Shown here: positions 60,566 to 64,000 of the stretch, one piece after another
Position numbering within the stretch: the stretch's first letter is position 1
How the letters are laid out: the number at the start of each line of letters is the position of its first letter
Assembly (NCBI RefSeq): GCF_023343835.1
Contig: NC_064434.1
Span: 10,025,505-10,089,504 of the forward strand
Direction of reading: 5' to 3'
Source of the DNA: Lagopus muta
Taxonomy: Eukaryota; Chordata; Aves; Galliformes; Phasianidae
DNA length: 64,000 nt
The notes under the pieces: generated by a model
Seen by the model: the letters and a program-made list of their open reading frames with translations, nothing else
Told to the model about the DNA's origin: nothing
The model's database searches: none
Made by a program: the position numbers and the translations under genes

Positions 60566-62084
60566 CAGACATGATAGATGAATGTGCTGTGGTAAATAAA
60601 GGAGATCAAAGAAAGAAGACAAAGCCTAGGAGGTTATAAGCACTGCCCTGTCCTATGCATGGATTGTGATAACTTGTTCTGGATGGATCTGTTCAAGACA
60701 GTTTTCCAGTGCTTTGTCTGCACAGTTCATTCTGCATATAAGGTGTAATTCCTTCTGTCAGCAGATAACTCTGCATTTGAGTGTTGCTACAAATAAATTA
60801 TTTCCTTAGCAAACTCAGCCCTTTAAAGAATAAGGATTATGCAGTGTTCTTTATCCTACCTGATATACTCTCATATAAGTTCAGACAGAAACTTCAAATT
60901 CATTTCCATCTGCCTGAGCCACACTCAAAGCAAAGAGAAAAAGATCTGTGATCAAAGTAATGATTTTCTTCTTCTGTATGAAATAGCAAACTATTTCCTT
61001 TCATATGCTGAAACAAAAAAAAAAAACAAACACATCTTACTTATTTTGTCTTGATCTTACAATCAATTCACAATTTTATGCAAATGATATGCAAACACAG
61101 AAACCAACGTTCCACTAACAATAAACTGATTTCTTTTTTCTATATATTTTACATATTAACAATGCATTACAAAAGCATCTAATTTTTTATCATGCTTAGT
61201 TCATTATTGACTCTGTGGAGGCAGGGCCTTGGGCAGCATCTGTGGCATTTGGATTGCACTGTTGTGGAAGTTACTTGCTATCCAGAGGGAAAGTTTTGAT
61301 TGACCATCATAGAATGGGAACTATTTCCCAGAAGGAAAGAGTCCATTTATATAAAGTTTACGCACTCCGGTATATCTGCTGGTCATGCAACATAAAAAAT
61401 AAAATAAAATAAAATAAATGTAAAATAAAAATAATAAATGTACATATATCCTGTAAAGGAAGATCCTTACAAAACATTTTGTGGATGAGCAATTTGCATG
61501 ATGGTGGTGAAAATGAATGGAGTAGGATGTCGTCTGTTCTCCAGCTCATTCACATCTGTCATCATCTTCCAAATACAGCATCAGTCTAAAGTAGGAGTCC
61601 TGGTTTGATTCATAATCAAGATCTGCATTTTAGGAATGTGAATGATAGAGAAGTTTTGTTACTGTTTGAAAAGAGTCAAGGCTGAAAAAAAAGCATGTGA
61701 AAAAATATTCTGAGACTGTAAAGGTTTTGAGCTGGAGTAACTCCTGAAGGATGCTAGCTCCAATGGGAATTAAACATCCAGACCCACTTCCCAGTAGCAA
61801 CCTTCCTCTCCCATGCACGCAGCAAATGTGTTCACTCCCTGTCCCTTTGCACACTGGGCTGACCTTCCCCTGAAATGTCAGCTCAGCGAAAGACCAGCAT
61901 ATGGACCCTTTGGGTCTTTCTTTGTCCAAAAAGTTGTGTAATTTTTAAGCTGCATAGGATCCCCAGTAGGATTGACCTTCTATGTCTTGAAATAAGTATC
62001 AAGACTCTCACTGGCTTCTGTGGAAAGTGGACTGCGCATTGAGCTTGCCTCTGGAAAAACGAATAAAAAATACAATAGATAATA
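60566..62084. other. Unique non-coding stretch with an AAAAT repeat
   Basis: There is no supported gene. It includes an A run at about 61015-61025 and the AAAAT repeat at 61392-61440. Confidence 0.6.
61392..61440. repeat. (AAAAT)n microsatellite
   Basis: AAAAT units with interruptions (ATAAATG, AATAATAAATG). No SINE or LINE body precedes it. Confidence 0.85.
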
Positions 62085-62350
62085 GAAGAGGTAAGTTGTA
62101 TGGTCTCAAGCTGCGCTCAGGGATGTTCAGGTTGGATAATAGGACAATTTTTTTCTTAAAAAGAGTGGTGAGGTGTTAGTACTGGCTGCCCAGGAAGGTA
62201 GTGGAATCACTGTCCCTGCAAGTATTTAGGAAAAGGGCAGATGTAGTACTTAGAGACATGGTTTAGTGGGCAATATTGGTGGTAAGTGGATGGTTGGGCT
62301 AGATGATCTTAGAGGTCTTTTCCAACCTTCATGATTCTATGATTCTATCT
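62085..62350 (+). mobile_element. CR1 LINE 3' end
   Basis: GGTCTCAAGCTGCGCTCAGG, ATGTTCAGGTTGGATAATAG, GGCTGCCCAGGAAGGTAGTGG, AGAGACATGGTTTAGTGGG and GATGATCTTAGAGGTC follow CR1 order. The tail ATGATTCTATGATTCTATC holds two octamers. 5'-truncated; about 265 bp remain with no intact frame. Confidence 0.95.
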
Positions 62351-64000
62351 ATTTAGATTCCAGAAAGTTCATAATATAGGTGTTACTCATTCAAATCCAA
62401 TATTTAGACTATTTTAAATGCATGTATCTTGGAACACACATAGTGATATTTTGTATTTTCTTAATAAAGTGCAAAGTCAATGATGATGTGGAAGCAACAT
62501 AATGAAATGAATATCAGTTCCAATATCAGCAGAATGACAGAGGATATGGAAAGATTGAAGCAAAGCATAGTATAATGTGATATTCAGCTTTCATTCTTGG
62601 TCTCTTGGAATTTCTATTGGATCATGAACATCTTGGGAAACATTTTGCCGTGCATTTTTTTCGTGGAAGAAAAAACACTGCAAGTGTTCTGAATGCTTAG
62701 GAAATAATGGTTTATAAATAGTTTTCTAACTTCTGTAGCGCTGCATCAATCCTAAAGTACTTGAGTTTAATTTCAAGGACATAGTTTCTGCTTTCAGTTC
62801 TGTTCATGGACAAATACAGACTTTGGTTAACCCTTCCATGCTACTCCCCTAAAAATGACATGAGAATCTTGAACTCCTCTTGTAAAAGAGAAATAAAAAG
62901 GTTTATAAAATGCTATATAACACCTGAAGAAGTTCTTAAGGAAGAAATACGCAAACCTAGAACTAGCTACACTGGGTTCCAGCCTTTTGACCTTCCTGAG
63001 CTATACCGAGTGAAGTATCTCAGGACACATGTGAAATGTGTAATATAGGTAATATGTATATATAGCCAAACTTAATTTTTTAAAAATATGTTTTACTAAA
63101 ACATAAAAAAAGCAAAACCACATAAAACTAGATGGATATTTGACCACGTTTCTTTGGAAATTGTGCCAATCTCTGATTTAATGGCAGTGGATGCAGTCAG
63201 TGAGTTCTCAAGGTGTTCCTCAGAGTTTTTTGAGGAAATTTGCTTCCTCTATACTTTTTCCTTGAAAAGAGTTGTTCACAACTGTATGTACTGCCAAACA
63301 GTAACGACATGAATCAGGCTAATTATGAAGTGAAGGATACCTTTCTCTTGAAGTGAAGGATAGATTTCTCTGGTAAAAAAGGACTTATAAAAGTTTAGTA
63401 AAGAGGCATGATCCAGTTTCTGAGTTGAATATCCGATTGAAACTCTATACATTCTACTTGAAAATTCACAAGTCATGAATTTATGTCAACTTAAAATGGA
63501 GTTGCGAATATACAAAAAAGCTGATGACCTTTCAGCACTTTTGAAACCTATTCTCAAATTCCTTTTTTGAAACAGAAAACATGGATGCATATTTTTCTTT
63601 GTTCACAGGTCTGTGTTCAGCCAAAATTATTTGCCATCGCTTGAGTTAGCACTGCACAGCACAGTCCCCTTGCCCTGGTTTCAGCCCATACAGTGCCCAT
63701 GGCACACCACTGTTGGCTGTTGCTGAGAGATAGGTGTGTGTCTGGGGCTGTGCTAGGATACAAGGCTGCATGCAACTCGTTGGTTGGGGGGTGGACATGA
63801 CTGGCCTTCATTGTGGTGGCTGGAAGTAGAGACGTACAACTGTAGAACTTAAACTATGTACGTGCTTCTCTATGATATATACTGAGGGAGGAGTTTGGTC
63901 ATTCCCCTTGTAAATTCACGTACCATTTCTATGTATTAGCTATGTGTGAACAGCAATGGTGGATTAGTCAGGCAATCAGCACAAGTTTTACAAGTGTCTG
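62351..64000. other. Unique non-coding stretch to the window end
   Basis: I see no supported gene. An 80-codon frame at 62806-63048 on the plus strand has no recognisable motif. The last 350 bases are slightly richer in G and C but show no clear element. Confidence 0.55.

Noticed and set aside
63650..63830. Possible second LTR fragment near CCCTGGTTTCAGCCCATAC
   Set aside because: Only about ten bases fit the expected LTR start and the following sequence does not continue the pattern.
1..64000. CRISPR array, operon or other prokaryotic system
   Set aside because: No direct-repeat and spacer pattern and no dense coding exist; the window is vertebrate nuclear DNA.

Overview
The window reads as non-coding nuclear DNA of a bird, most likely a galliform such as chicken. 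It is AT-rich and CpG-poor. Its interspersed repeats are dominated by CR1 LINE fragments, whose 3' ends carry the typical ATTCTATG octamers. There are also three copies of one mariner-like element, one LTR-like fragment, and no recognisable SINE. No host protein-coding exon, tRNA or other RNA gene could be supported. The longest open frames outside repeats are 127 to 134 codons, match nothing I recognise, and are what chance allows in 64 kb. The window is therefore intergenic, or inside a large intron.

Layout. 1-6257 is unique AT-rich sequence. A truncated mariner MITE lies at about 6258-6530. A CR1 3' end with an intact C-terminal reading frame is at 7774-8277. At 11790-13600 an old plus-strand CR1 is split by a younger minus-strand CR1 of 1.6 kb (11848-13446), flanked by the 6-bp repeat AGATGT. 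Two minus CR1 pieces in permuted order follow (14003-14579), then a C-rich tract able to form a G-quadruplex on the minus strand (14650-14677). Old CR1 scraps lie at about 20047-20130 and 22085-22420. A decayed 1.7-kb CR1 with reverse-transcriptase remnants is at 27890-29565. Two more mariner MITEs are at 32445-32977 and 39065-39605. Further CR1 pieces are at 33293-33556, 36505-37800 (convergent pair), 41504-42151 (with an inverted middle segment), 52948-53030, 57970-58072, 60110-60565 and 62085-62350. An LTR-like fragment is at 58206-58393. The stretches between hold simple repeats and unique sequence.

No genes act together here and I found no new biological system. The most useful leads are structural: the nested CR1 with a short target duplication, the CR1 with a twin-priming-type inversion at 41.7-42.2 kb, a strong G-quadruplex motif at 14.65 kb, a 14-of-15 match to the CTCF core at 57456-57470, and a compact PBX/HOX/MEIS-like word cluster at 46023-46056. 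Family assignments rest on remembered consensus features, not on a database search.
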